Shown in pieces: positions 1 through 7,943 of a DNA stretch of 64,000 nt. The position numbers and the translations under genes are program-made. The DNA is from JAIVJM01 sp963816985 (GTDB lineage: Bacteria > Acidobacteriota > Blastocatellia > Pyrinomonadales > Pyrinomonadaceae): NCBI GenBank assembly GCA_963816985.1, contig CAWFMF010000004.1:186001-250000 (forward strand), written 5' to 3'. Under the pieces are notes generated by a model that worked only from the letters and a program-made list of their open reading frames with translations, made no database searches and was not told the DNA's origin. Every line of letters begins with the position of its first letter. The first letter of the stretch is position 1.

Positions 1-1
1 C

Positions 2-1435
2 TTAGTGAGCAAGGTCTTGGAGCGAGAGGCGCGGAAGCTCGCGGAGGCGCGGAAGAAGGGCACGGGGGGTGAGGGGGACTCGCCCGCCGTCGCCGCGCGC
101 AAGCCGGACACGGTGAAGCTGAACCGCCTGCTTCTCAACGAGGTGTTCCCCGACTGCCTGCACTACCCGCCGAAGCCTTACCGGCTGCTGCACGTCGTCA
201 ACATGACGCTCAACCTCGTGCGCGGCAAGCGCCTCGCGTGGCAGCAGCGACGCGCGCAGTCGTTCACGTCGAGCCCCTTGCACTCCGGCACGCTCTTCGG
301 CGGCTACCGTCGGACGCTCGACTACGGCGGCAAGAACGGCATCACGATGGGGACGGCGGTCGCCATTTCGGGCGCGGCGGCCAGCTCCAACATGGGCTAC
401 TTCTCGCCCTCGCCGTTCGTCACCTTCGTCCTCACGTTCTTCAACGCGCGGCTCGGATGGTGGCTCGGCAACCCCGGAGTCTACGGCGCGGAGACCTTCT
501 ACCGCTCGCACCCGCAGAGCGCCTTGAGCCCGATCCTCGACGAGGCGTTCGGCCTCACCGATAACGAGCACCCATACGTCCTGCTCTCCGACGGCGGCCA
601 CTTCGAGAACCTCGGCCTCTACGAGATGGTCTTGCGCCGCTGCCGCAACATCATCGTCGTGGACGGCTCCGCCGACCCCTCAGGCGGCTACTCCGACCTC
701 GGCGCGGCGGTGCGTAAAATCCGCATTGACTTCGGCATCCCCATCGAGTTCCCCTCGCCCTTCCCCATCCTCGCGCGCCCCGAAAGCGAAACGAAGGGCG
801 GCTCCTACTTCGCCGTCGGCGACATCCACTACGAGGCGGTGGACACGCCCCCGCACGGCATGTCGTCCCGGAGCCTGACGGGCAAACTCATCTACATCAA
901 GCCCGCCATCTACAATCAGGAGCCCCGCGACATCTTCAACTACGCGCAGGGAGACCCGACCTTCCCGCACGAATCCACCGCCGACCAGTTCTTCGACGAG
1001 CCGCAGTTCGAGAGCCACCGGATGCTCGGCTATCACATCCTCGAAGAACTCCTGGACGGTGCGGCGTCCGGCTCGACCGGCGACGGCGTGACCGCCAGCC
1101 CGCGAAACCTCCAGACCTTCGTCAACTGGCTCGCCGAGAAGGCGGAGATGGAGAAGCGCGCGGCGGCTGAAGAGGAGCAGGACAAGGCCGTGACGCTCTT
1201 CAACGCGATGCTCTCTTCCCTCCCCACCGCCGAGGGCGCGAGCCCGAAGCAGAACGGCGGCTCCAACAGGGGCGGAGACCGCCGAGCAGCCAGACGCCGC
1301 ACGCCGCGCAAGCCTAAAAAGCCAAGGGACTCGAACCCCGCGCAGGGCACGCCGAGGGCAGGGCTCGTCCCTGCCCTCTCTCTCTTGTGGCGAACCGTCT
1401 CGTTTGATATTCGGCGCGGGGGCGTGCGAGGATAG
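2..1435 (+). CDS. Patatin-like phospholipase family protein, C-terminal part (5' end outside window)
   Basis: The frame is open from the first complete codon at base 2, so the gene almost certainly begins upstream. The GTG at 5 is only the first possible start inside the window. Around residue 195 it has DGGHFENLGLYEM, the DG(G/A) segment that carries the catalytic Asp of the Ser-Asp dyad in bacterial patatins; the GxSxG Ser motif would lie in the missing part. Hydrophobic segments near residues 115-160 fit the large membrane-associated members of this family. The last ~70 residues are Arg/Lys/Pro-rich and probably disordered. A GC-rich inverted repeat (1355-1363 with 1369-1377) lies within this tail. 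It probably hydrolyses lipid acyl esters, but the substrate is unknown. Confidence is good for the family and low for the role. Confidence 0.72.
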   Translation, partial: LVSKVLEREARKLAEARKKGTGGEGDSPAVAARKPDTVKLNRLLLNEVFPDCLHYPPKPYRLLHVVNMTLNLVRGKRLAWQQRRAQSFTSSPLHSGTLFGGYRRTLDYGGKNGITMGTAVAISGAAASSNMGYFSPSPFVTFVLTFFNARLGWWLGNPGVYGAETFYRSHPQSALSPILDEAFGLTDNEHPYVLLSDGGHFENLGLYEMVLRRCRNIIVVDGSADPSGGYSDLGAAVRKIRIDFGIPIEFPSPFPILARPESETKGGSYFAVGDIHYEAVDTPPHGMSSRSLTGKLIYIKPAIYNQEPRDIFNYAQGDPTFPHESTADQFFDEPQFESHRMLGYHILEELLDGAASGSTGDGVTASPRNLQTFVNWLAEKAEMEKRAAAEEEQDKAVTLFNAMLSSLPTAEGASPKQNGGSNRGGDRRAARRRTPRKPKKPRDSNPAQGTPRAGLVPALSLLWRTVSFDIRRGGVRG

Positions 1436-1459
1436 GGCCGCTTCCGGCTGAAACATTTT

Positions 1460-2464
1460 ATGAGCGACACACGACTCGACCTGCTCATCATCGGCGCGGG
1501 GCCGGCGGGGCTCTCGGCGGCGGATGCCGCGGCGCGCGAGGGTCTCGACTACCTCGTCATCGAGAAGGGGCTCATCGCCGACACCATCTATCACTACCCG
1601 GTCGGCCTCACCGTCTTCTCCACCGTCAACGAGCTTGAGCTGCGCGAAGGGACTCTGCATCCCTGCCGCGAGAAGCCGACGCGCGAGGAGCTGCTCTCCT
1701 ACTACGTCCGCTTCGCGCTCGAAGAGAACCTGCGCATCAACACCGAAGAAGAGGTCACGGCCATCGAGCCCGCCGCCGGGGCCGAGGGCTTCGTCGTCGA
1801 GACGACGCGCTCGCGCTACGAGGCCGCGCGCGTCCTCGTCGCCACGGGCGCGGGCGGTCGCCCTCGACGCCTCCACGTCCCCGGCGAAGACCTCCCGAAA
1901 GTCCAACACCGCTTCCACGAGCCCTTCCCCTTCGTCCGCAAGGAAGCGCTCGTCGTCGGCGGCGGAAATAGCGCCGCCGAGGCCGCGCTCTTCCTCTCCG
2001 AAGGCGGCGCGCGCACGACCTTCGCCATCTGGCGCGCGGACTGGGAGAACCGCGACCCGAAGCGCGGCGCGATCAAGCACTGGGTGCGCGGCCCGCTCGA
2101 AAACGAAATCGAGCGCGGTCGCCTGCGCCTCCTCCTCTTTGAAGAAGTCGTGGAGATACGCGAGACCGAAGTCGCCATCAAGACCGACGCGGGCGAACTC
2201 GTCACGCTCCCCAACGCCGCCGTCTTCATCCTCATCGGCAGCGACGCAGACTTGACGCTGCTGCGCCGCCTCGGCGTGCGGATAGAGAAATCCGGCCTCT
2301 CGGAAGTTCCCGCCTACGACCCCGAAACCTTCGAGACCAACGTCCACGGCCTCTACGTCGCCGGGCACTTCACACACTCCCGCCACATCAAAGAGGCCAT
2401 CGCCGTCCCCCGCCGCATCGTCCCGCTCGTCGCGCAGTCTTTGAGAAGCGCGGCTCTGTCCTGA
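1460..2464 (+). CDS. ypdA: YpdA-family FAD/NAD(P)-dependent oxidoreductase (putative bacillithiol disulfide reductase)
   Basis: This 334-residue flavoprotein has the usual length for YpdA/Bdr. Residues 12-17 form the FAD-binding GAGPAG motif directly after the first beta strand. A second Rossmann motif, VVGGGNSAAEAALFL, lies near residue 164 and binds NAD(P)H. It lacks the CxxC redox pair of thioredoxin reductases, as YpdA does. In Firmicutes this family reduces bacillithiol disulfide in the cytosol; using the same substrate here is an inference from family membership. It starts 24 bases after the patatin-like gene ends and has no strong ribosome binding site, so it may be read through from upstream. 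Confidence 0.82.
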   Translation: MSDTRLDLLIIGAGPAGLSAADAAAREGLDYLVIEKGLIADTIYHYPVGLTVFSTVNELELREGTLHPCREKPTREELLSYYVRFALEENLRINTEEEVTAIEPAAGAEGFVVETTRSRYEAARVLVATGAGGRPRRLHVPGEDLPKVQHRFHEPFPFVRKEALVVGGGNSAAEAALFLSEGGARTTFAIWRADWENRDPKRGAIKHWVRGPLENEIERGRLRLLLFEEVVEIRETEVAIKTDAGELVTLPNAAVFILIGSDADLTLLRRLGVRIEKSGLSEVPAYDPETFETNVHGLYVAGHFTHSRHIKEAIAVPRRIVPLVAQSLRSAALS

Positions 2465-2517
2465 ACGGCGGTAGCCCGGCGCGGTCGGCTACGGGCGGTT
2501 GCCGGGCCGGGTCGTGT

Positions 2518-3279
2518 TCATTTCAGGTTCTGGATGATGCAAATGAACGGGTTTCTGCTGCGCTGCCGGATGAAACCTTGCGGCGTGAGTGGCACTTTAG
2601 TCCGGCGGATTGAGTCCCCTTCGTTGCCGCCCATGCAGAGCGCGAAACGGCCCATGTCGTCTTGCCCCGTCCCGACGACGATGATCGAGTGGGAGGCGTA
2701 TTGCGAGTTTCTCCTCGCGTGGTCGAAGTCGAATCTGGCGTTCCCGCGGTTGTGCTGGATGATGTCCCCGACGTTCGGGGCGTGGGCGCTGATTTCGAGG
2801 CCGTGGAAGACTCCCGTCCCGTTCCGCGCGTCTTGAATCGCCTTCTGGACGAACACCGAGTGCCTCTTCGAGAACTTGAACTCCGCCGCCGTGGCCCCGG
2901 CCTCTTTGACGCACCACGACACGAAAACGGCTGACCAGGGGTGCGCGCTACTCGTACAACTCACGAAGGCCCCTCCGATTTCCACCGTCCATCTCCTAAT
3001 CTGCGCGCAGAGCTGCGGGTCGGCTTCGTTCACGAATTGGAACCTCTCGTGCTGCGCGCGAGCCGCCGAGGCGAGCTTCCCGGCGAATTCCGAGGGCGTC
3101 GTCGGCATCGTCGTCGGCGTCGTCGAGTCCTCGCCGGGGATGTTCACCACGTCGCCCGGTTGGATGATGTCCGGGTGAGCCCTCAGTTGAGGGTTGACGG
3201 CGAGCAGTTGCTCCAAAGTTATTCCATTAGCCCTCGCGATTTTCCCGAGGGTCTCTCCCCTTTTGACGACGTGAGGCAT
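2518..3279 (-). CDS. LysM domain plus DUF2272-like protein
   Basis: I chose the ATG at 3279 because AAAGGAA lies about 10 bases upstream; an in-frame start at 3309 would add ten residues. Residues 1-45 form a LysM repeat (HVVKRGETLGKIARANGITL, then a GDVVNIP end), which binds peptidoglycan or chitin-like glycans. A Thr/Pro-rich linker follows. From about residue 75 the protein resembles DUF2272, with the HPWSAVFVSWCVKEAGA segment, a following FSKRHSVFVQKAI helix and SIIVVGTG; the Cys and His suggest a papain-like fold related to NlpC/P60 and CHAP hydrolases. No signal peptide is seen, so how it would reach the wall is unclear. It is convergent with ypdA and probably monocistronic. Confidence 0.75.
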   Translation of the reverse strand: MPHVVKRGETLGKIARANGITLEQLLAVNPQLRAHPDIIQPGDVVNIPGEDSTTPTTMPTTPSEFAGKLASAARAQHERFQFVNEADPQLCAQIRRWTVEIGGAFVSCTSSAHPWSAVFVSWCVKEAGATAAEFKFSKRHSVFVQKAIQDARNGTGVFHGLEISAHAPNVGDIIQHNRGNARFDFDHARRNSQYASHSIIVVGTGQDDMGRFALCMGGNEGDSIRRTKVPLTPQGFIRQRSRNPFICIIQNLK

Positions 3280-4172
3280 GGCGCTGCGTTCCTTTCTTTC
3301 GGCGGTCATCCGACATCAATTAGAGGCAAGGTGTTTTCGGCACGCGGCTTCTCTTTTCCCGTTGTGCCTCCCTGACGTATATGCCGAAGAATAAGGAATC
3401 GTTTCGTTCCTGCCCCGACGAGCGCGAGTTCAGTTTATCGCCCCACAGTTCGAGCCGCGGCGTCCCTCTCATCACGCAATCTTTAAGAAGTACAGCGCCA
3501 TCCTGATTGAAGCCATGAAGCGAGAAAGTAAGACGCCCGTCCGGTTCGCGGTGTGAAAAAAAGCCGCCATCTCCGGCGAGGTGGCCGGCGTGTCTACTAA
3601 CATGGACACGGGTGTGCAGTTTTGTACACAGGTCGAAAAAAACTCGCCACGCAAATCTTGAGATTCCGTTGAATTGCCGCGACGGGCCGATTGGCACGCC
3701 TCTTGTACACACTTCTGGTAGTCGTCGGCGTCGTGGTTGCCCTATGCCAGCTTCACCCTTCGCCGCGTACCCTTTGAAACCTTTTGCCTCAAATCTACAT
3801 ACACATTGAAGACAATCAAGCTTCGTCGTCTTCAATGAGGTTCGCGGAAGAACCATCTGAGGTTAAAAGCGACTCATGGCTCGCCGGGCATCGGCTTTGA
3901 TGCTTAGGGGCTGAAATCCAGACACGCGCACGTCGCGTTTGCTGTCAGCGTCGAGCCGACAGCGTCTCCTCTTTTGCATCCCGCGCCAACCTCATGATCC
4001 TCGCAGGCGCGGGAACGCAAACTACCATCCGGGGCAAAATATAGTCGGGCGTGAGGCTGCCGTCCGTTCTCGCTCTGCTCTTCCTTATCCTACGCGTCGT
4101 CGAACTGCCGCTCCATCTCGCACCAGAACGAACAGGCGGTCGGTCTCGGAACAGAAAGGAAAGAGAGACCCG
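3280..4172. other. Long intergenic region, no convincing gene
   Basis: About 890 bases separate the divergent LysM-DUF2272 and CFA synthase genes. Base composition is closer to 50% GC than the flanks, and the reading frames here give low-complexity translations without recognisable motifs. Visible structures are a perfect 10-bp inverted repeat (3804-3813 with 3828-3837), a 9-bp GC-rich inverted repeat (3978-3986 with 4004-4012), two copies of TTGTACACA near 3622 and 3711, and a TATAGT hexamer at 4040-4045 that could be the -10 element for the CFA synthase gene, without a good -35. The CFA frame is open upstream to 3939, but that extension looks like untranslated leader. Confidence 0.5.
3804..3837. 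repeat. Perfect 10-bp inverted repeat
   Basis: CATTGAAGAC (3804-3813) and GTCTTCAATG (3828-3837) are exact reverse complements around a 14-base loop. No T-run follows on either strand, so it is not a clear intrinsic terminator. It may be an operator or an RNA hairpin in the leader of the CFA synthase transcript. Confidence 0.55.
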
Positions 4173-5372
4173 ATGTATCGAGAGCTATTCTTCCAACTCA
4201 TGAACAAGCACGTGACGGACGCGCGCCTGCGTTTCAGTTGCGAGGGGGGGGATTTTTTCGTCGGCGCTCCGGCCAACGGGAAGGAGGGCGCGAGCGAGGA
4301 CGTGGCGATTCTTGTCAAGCAGGAGAGCTTTTTCGCGCGCGTGTTGTCTCACGGAAATTTAGGTTTAGGTGAGGCTTACATGGACGGCTCGTTCGAGATT
4401 ACACACGGCTCGCTCCACGGGTTTTTGGCGATCCTCTTGAGAAATCGTCTGGACAAGAAACTCGCCCGCGACTTTCGGATGGGCCTCAAAGTGCTCGGCA
4501 TCAGATTCGTCAATACGGCGCGCGGCAAGTGGCGCAACGTCCAAACTCATTACGACATCGGCGGCGACCTGTTCGAGTTGTTTCTCGACTCGACGATGAC
4601 GTACTCGTGCGGCTATGCCTCGACGAAAGAAGACGACCTCGAACAGTTACAAGCGAATAAACTCGGTCGCATCTGCCAGAAGCTGATGCTGCGGCCCGGC
4701 GACAGAATGCTTGACATCGGCTGCGGCTTCGGCGGCCTTTTAATCTACGCGGCGAAAAACTACGGGGTCTGTGGCCGGGGCATCACCAACAGCCGAGACC
4801 ACTTCGCCTCCGGCAACGCGAAGATTCAGCGGGAGGGGTTGGCCGACCGCATCAGTATCGAGTTGAGCGACCACCGCTCGCTCAACGGCGCGGATAGATT
4901 CGACAGGGTTGTGAGCGTCGGGATGATGGAGCATTTGCAGCGTTCGGAGTACCGGCGTTACTTCCGCAACATCTCGGATTCGCTGACGCCGCAAGGCGTC
5001 GGTCTGGTTCACGCCGTCGGGTGCAATTCATCCAAGAACGAGCACGACCCGTTCATCCAGAAATACATCTTCCCCGGCTCGGCGCAGCCTAAGCTGTCGG
5101 AGATTACCTCACAGCTTGAGCGCAACAATCTGGCGATCATTGATGTCGAGAACATCGTCCGTCATTACCATTACACGGCGGGCGAGTGGCTGCGTCGCTT
5201 CCAGTTGAACAAGGCGCGGCTCGACCCGACTCGATACGGCGACGTCTTCCTGCGAATGTGGGAATACTACCTGTGTTGCTGCATCGCGGCGGCAGTCGCC
5301 TCCGACTCCGCGGTCTTTCAAGTCCTCTTCACCAAGGACTGCACCGCGGAACTGCCGCTCCGGCGCGTCTGA
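4173..5372 (+). CDS. cfa: Cyclopropane-fatty-acyl-phospholipid synthase family methyltransferase
   Basis: The ATG at 4173 is preceded by AAGGAAAGAGA and gives a 399-residue protein, the usual length. It transfers a methylene group from S-adenosylmethionine to the double bond of unsaturated acyl chains in membrane phospholipids. The substrate-entry segment HYDIGGDLFELFLDSTMTYS starts near residue 126. The SAM motif LDIGCGFGG is at 180-188, followed by VVSVGMMEHL, and the C-terminal HYHYTAGEW and CCCIAAAVA segments match the family's conserved and Cys-bearing regions. A fatty acid desaturase gene follows after 59 bases on the same strand, so one enzyme may make the double bond that the other modifies. 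The region has lower GC than its neighbours, which could mean transfer or weak codon bias. Confidence 0.88.
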   Translation: MYRELFFQLMNKHVTDARLRFSCEGGDFFVGAPANGKEGASEDVAILVKQESFFARVLSHGNLGLGEAYMDGSFEITHGSLHGFLAILLRNRLDKKLARDFRMGLKVLGIRFVNTARGKWRNVQTHYDIGGDLFELFLDSTMTYSCGYASTKEDDLEQLQANKLGRICQKLMLRPGDRMLDIGCGFGGLLIYAAKNYGVCGRGITNSRDHFASGNAKIQREGLADRISIELSDHRSLNGADRFDRVVSVGMMEHLQRSEYRRYFRNISDSLTPQGVGLVHAVGCNSSKNEHDPFIQKYIFPGSAQPKLSEITSQLERNNLAIIDVENIVRHYHYTAGEWLRRFQLNKARLDPTRYGDVFLRMWEYYLCCCIAAAVASDSAVFQVLFTKDCTAELPLRRV

Positions 5373-5431
5373 CCTCGCACTTCACAGTCAAAGGGAAAAG
5401 GTCAATCCTCATAAGTAGAGGCGGTGAGACG

Positions 5432-6490
5432 ATGAGCGCAAACACTTTGACCGCAACGCACCTCGCGCTCCTGAAGAGAGAGATACGCGATCAGGGCTTT
5501 TATGAAATCCCATCGGGCAGAGCTTTGTCCGAGTTGGCCTTCCATTTCGTGATTGCGCTGGCGGGCATAGCCGTGTGCGTGGCGAGCGAAAGCTTGTTGG
5601 TCAAGGCGGGGGCGTTGCTCGTTTCGACTGTCGGGTCGTTAGGAGTCACGACCAGCACACACACTTCTTCGCATTATGCGACGGCGCGCGTGAGGTGGGT
5701 CAACAAGGCTCTCGTCTACATAGGCTATACCGTCTACTACGGGATGTCGGCGCATTACTGGTGGCACAGCCACGTGACGGTGCATCATCCCGCGCCCAAC
5801 GTGATTGGCGTGGACGACGACGCGACTCTCTCGCCGTGGTTCGCGCTGAACGAGGAGGAGTTCAACGCAAGCGGCGGCACGGTACGTCTCTTCTACCGCA
5901 TCCAGTGGCTGGCCGTCCCATTCGCGCTCGCATTCAACGTCTTCAACGTGCAATTCATCTCCTGGAAATTTCTCGCGCGCAAGCTCGCCGACGCGCGTCT
6001 GCGCAAGCCCGCGCACTGGTTCGACCTCTCGCTGATTTTACTTCACTGGTGCGTCTGGATAGTTATCCCCATGCTGTTCTTCGCGCCGGCCAGTGTGTTG
6101 GCGTTGTACATGACTCGTACTTGCCTGGTCGGTTACGCCGCCTTTTGTGCCTTCGCCTCGGCCCATTACCCGGCGGAAGCCGTGTACGTGACGAAGGGCG
6201 ATTACAAATCCAATTTCCTCCACGCGCAGACCATCACGACCGTAAACTTTCGCGCGGGGTTCATCGGGCGGCTGCTCTGTTCGGGCGTTGATTATCAGAT
6301 CGAACACCACCTGTTTCCGAGCGTGAGCCACGTCCACTATCCGCGACTGAGCCGCGTCGTCGAAAAGTTTTGCCGTGAGCACGGCTACCAATATCGCACT
6401 CTGGGATGGGGCGAAGCGATCTGGAAATCGCTCAAGACTTTCTATCGCCCCAAGAAGGTTCTGCCCGACATCAAGGGTAGTGTTCTCTGA
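5432..6490 (+). CDS. Fatty acid desaturase (acyl-lipid / front-end type)
   Basis: The ATG at 5432 follows AGAGGCGG and gives 352 residues; an upstream extension of the frame overlaps the CFA gene and is not credible. It is an integral membrane di-iron desaturase. Three histidine boxes are visible: HTSSH (77-81), HSHVTVHH (112-119) and QIEHHLFP (289-296). The Gln in the third box is typical of front-end (delta-5/delta-6-like) and some acyl-lipid desaturases. Four or more hydrophobic segments surround the boxes. It introduces a cis double bond into acyl chains using O2 and reduced electron carriers; position and substrate cannot be read from sequence. Probably co-transcribed with the CFA synthase. 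Confidence 0.87.
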   Translation: MSANTLTATHLALLKREIRDQGFYEIPSGRALSELAFHFVIALAGIAVCVASESLLVKAGALLVSTVGSLGVTTSTHTSSHYATARVRWVNKALVYIGYTVYYGMSAHYWWHSHVTVHHPAPNVIGVDDDATLSPWFALNEEEFNASGGTVRLFYRIQWLAVPFALAFNVFNVQFISWKFLARKLADARLRKPAHWFDLSLILLHWCVWIVIPMLFFAPASVLALYMTRTCLVGYAAFCAFASAHYPAEAVYVTKGDYKSNFLHAQTITTVNFRAGFIGRLLCSGVDYQIEHHLFPSVSHVHYPRLSRVVEKFCREHGYQYRTLGWGEAIWKSLKTFYRPKKVLPDIKGSVL

Positions 6491-6620
6491 AAGGTGCGGG
6501 TCACGGAAAACCTTCTCCTCTTCCTTGCGTCTGAAGGTTAATCGTGAAATAGCCAAGTTCTCGATGACATCCGAGCTAACTCGCGGTCGGGTGCCTGCCG
6601 TTGTTGGGCGGCTAACTAAC

Positions 6621-7085
6621 CTACCTGAAGGATTCTTCGCCGACCAGGCCCGGCACTATCTCGGCGGTGAAATAGCTCTCCGCACGAACCGGGCTTCCCG
6701 CCGCGCGCCGCAGCATCACGATCTGCCCGACGTGCGTCAGGGCGTCGCCGATGGGGCCTTGGATGAGTTTCTCCAATGGACACGCCAGCGGCGCGTCCGA
6801 CGCCAGATATGAGTCCAACTGCTTCGCGGCGGAGAAGAACCGCGACACCTCCTCACCCCACGGCAAGGGCGAGGAGGTTAGATGAACCAATTCTCCCTTG
6901 AGCAGATAGAGCGACCCTTCGAGCAAATCACCGATGTGCGCCATGATTTCTCCCGGCGCGCGCACGCCTTCGTTGATACGAAACACGGCGAAGCTCTCCG
7001 GCGCACCCGACACGGCGACGCCGCCGCGGTAGGCCACCGTGGCAACCATGTGGCGCAATAGCTCACGTTTCGCATCTCCCGACAA
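6621..7085 (-). CDS. DinB-like four-helix protein
   Basis: The TTG at 7085 is preceded by GAGGGG at good spacing and gives 154 residues. The helical pattern with H in MAHIGDLLEGSL and in DALTHVGQIVMLRRAAGSPV matches the DinB/YfiT-like metal-binding four-helix-bundle group, where conserved His residues hold a divalent metal; these are often thiol-dependent transferases or of unknown role. A competing ATG (7108) is in another frame and does not encode these motifs. A 19-bp inverted repeat lies about 60 bases upstream and may be regulatory. Function is otherwise unknown. Confidence 0.68.
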   Translation of the reverse strand: MSGDAKRELLRHMVATVAYRGGVAVSGAPESFAVFRINEGVRAPGEIMAHIGDLLEGSLYLLKGELVHLTSSPLPWGEEVSRFFSAAKQLDSYLASDAPLACPLEKLIQGPIGDALTHVGQIVMLRRAAGSPVRAESYFTAEIVPGLVGEESFR

Positions 7086-7144
7086 AACATCCCCTCGCTT
7101 TCAGACAATCAATTTACTCACCGGAGAAGCCGCCCAACTACAAT

Positions 7145-7205
7145 TAGGCCGGGGCATGCGGTACTTGTCAGCCTCTGGCCATCTTTTACCGCATGCCCCG
7201 GCCTA
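7145..7205. repeat. Perfect 19-bp inverted repeat with 23-base loop
   Basis: Left arm 7145-7163 (TAGGCCGGGGCATGCGGTA) and right arm 7187-7205 are exact reverse complements. It lies upstream of the DinB-like gene and before the 21-bp repeat array. No T-run follows. It could be a regulator binding site, a REP-like element or a remnant of mobile DNA. Confidence 0.75.
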
Positions 7206-7286
7206 GTACGCCTAAGCTCGGACTTTTACCGCTACCCACAGCAAAACGCAATCCTTTTTAGTTGGTAAGTAACATAAATTTTCGGT

Positions 7287-7664
7287 GACTACGTCTTAAT
7301 CGCGGCGTCTTACGGCTTAATCATGCGTGCGAAGAACGTAAGACGGGGCGAGTATGTCTTACTGGTGCGTGAGTATGACGTACTCATGCGTGGGCATTAA
7401 CTTCTCTCTAATGGGTATGGCGTACCTATTGGAGAGAAGTTAATGCCCGCTTGTGCGCAGGGCTTACCCATGCGTGGGTACGTCATACCCGTTAATGGGT
7501 ATGACGTACCCACGCATGGGTATGACGTACCCGTCAATGGGTATGACGTACTGATTAATGGGTATGGCGTACCCATAAGAGAGTATCTAATGCGCGCGGG
7601 TGGGTAAGGCTTAACGGCGGGTGGGTATTTGATGCTGGCGGGTGCGCGGGGCTTATTTGTGCTT
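7287..7664. repeat. Degenerate tandem array with exact 21-bp period (18 units) built on a 15-bp palindrome
   Basis: Units start at 7287, 7308, 7329 and every 21 bases to 7644. Each is a 15-base core plus a 6-base spacer. The core consensus is GGGTATGACGTACCC, an imperfect palindrome; spacers are often ATGCGT, GTTAAT or their relatives. The best units are those starting at 7371, 7413, 7476, 7497, 7518, 7539 and 7560. The unit at 7476 is the exact inverse of those at 7497 and 7518. The unit at 7434 is the inverse of the one at 7392, which creates a near-perfect 57-base hairpin (7392-7448). The register never slips. The last unit covers the stop codon of the XRE gene. Frame-reading gives 7-residue repeats such as GYDVPTH but with stop codons on both strands, so I treat it as non-coding. 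Confidence 0.9.
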
Positions 7665-7943
7665 GATTCCTTTGTAGCGGACGGAGCCGGGGAGCTTTGC
7701 GGGTAAATCTAGCTCATCATTAATAATGTCTTCGACGTGCACTCCCGCCACGCGAGCGTAACGCAGGATAATCTGCAAGGGCGGCTCGCGCGCGTCTGTT
7801 TCGTACTGTGAAATTTGGCTGGAAACGATGAGGTCTTCGGCGTCAAGTCGCCTGAGCATCTGAGACAGGGAAAGGCCGAGGGCAGACCGAATCTGTCTTA
7901 ACTTCTCACCAAGACGCGCTGGCCTCAGTCGGACGTAGCCCAT
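7653..7943 (-). CDS. XRE-family helix-turn-helix transcriptional regulator
   Basis: This 96-residue protein is essentially one Cro/C1-type HTH domain: LGEKLRQIRSALGLSLSQML forms helices 1-2, and SSQISQYETDAREPPLQIIL the recognition helix and following turn. A short basic tail (RYKGIKHK) ends it. The ATG at 7943 has GGAGGG upstream. It probably binds DNA as a dimer, and a short inverted repeat (CTACCA at 7989-7994 with TGGTAG at 8003-8008) just upstream could be an autoregulatory operator. Its 3' end runs into the 21-bp array, so array and regulator may be linked, but no sequence evidence shows that this protein binds the array. Confidence 0.8.
   Translation of the reverse strand: MGYVRLRPARLGEKLRQIRSALGLSLSQMLRRLDAEDLIVSSQISQYETDAREPPLQIILRYARVAGVHVEDIINDELDLPAKLPGSVRYKGIKHK

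Noticed and set aside
1318..1340. tRNA-like T-loop (GGGGTTCGAGTCCC on the minus strand)
   Set aside because: The T stem does not pair fully and no D-arm, anticodon arm or acceptor stem can be built around it; it lies inside the patatin-like reading frame.
680..2386. Long antisense frame across ypdA
   Set aside because: Same reason; it overlaps two genes with clear motifs and has none of its own.
3320..3856. Possible 178-residue minus-strand gene
   Set aside because: No ribosome binding site, low-complexity basic start, no motif, and composition typical of non-coding DNA here.
3939..4172. N-terminal extension of the CFA synthase
   Set aside because: The extra 78 residues are low-complexity, Arg-rich and precede a well-placed ribosome binding site and ATG at 4173.
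7287..7664. CRISPR array
   Set aside because: The unit is 21 bp with 6-base spacers that are themselves similar, cores vary and invert, and no cas genes are present.
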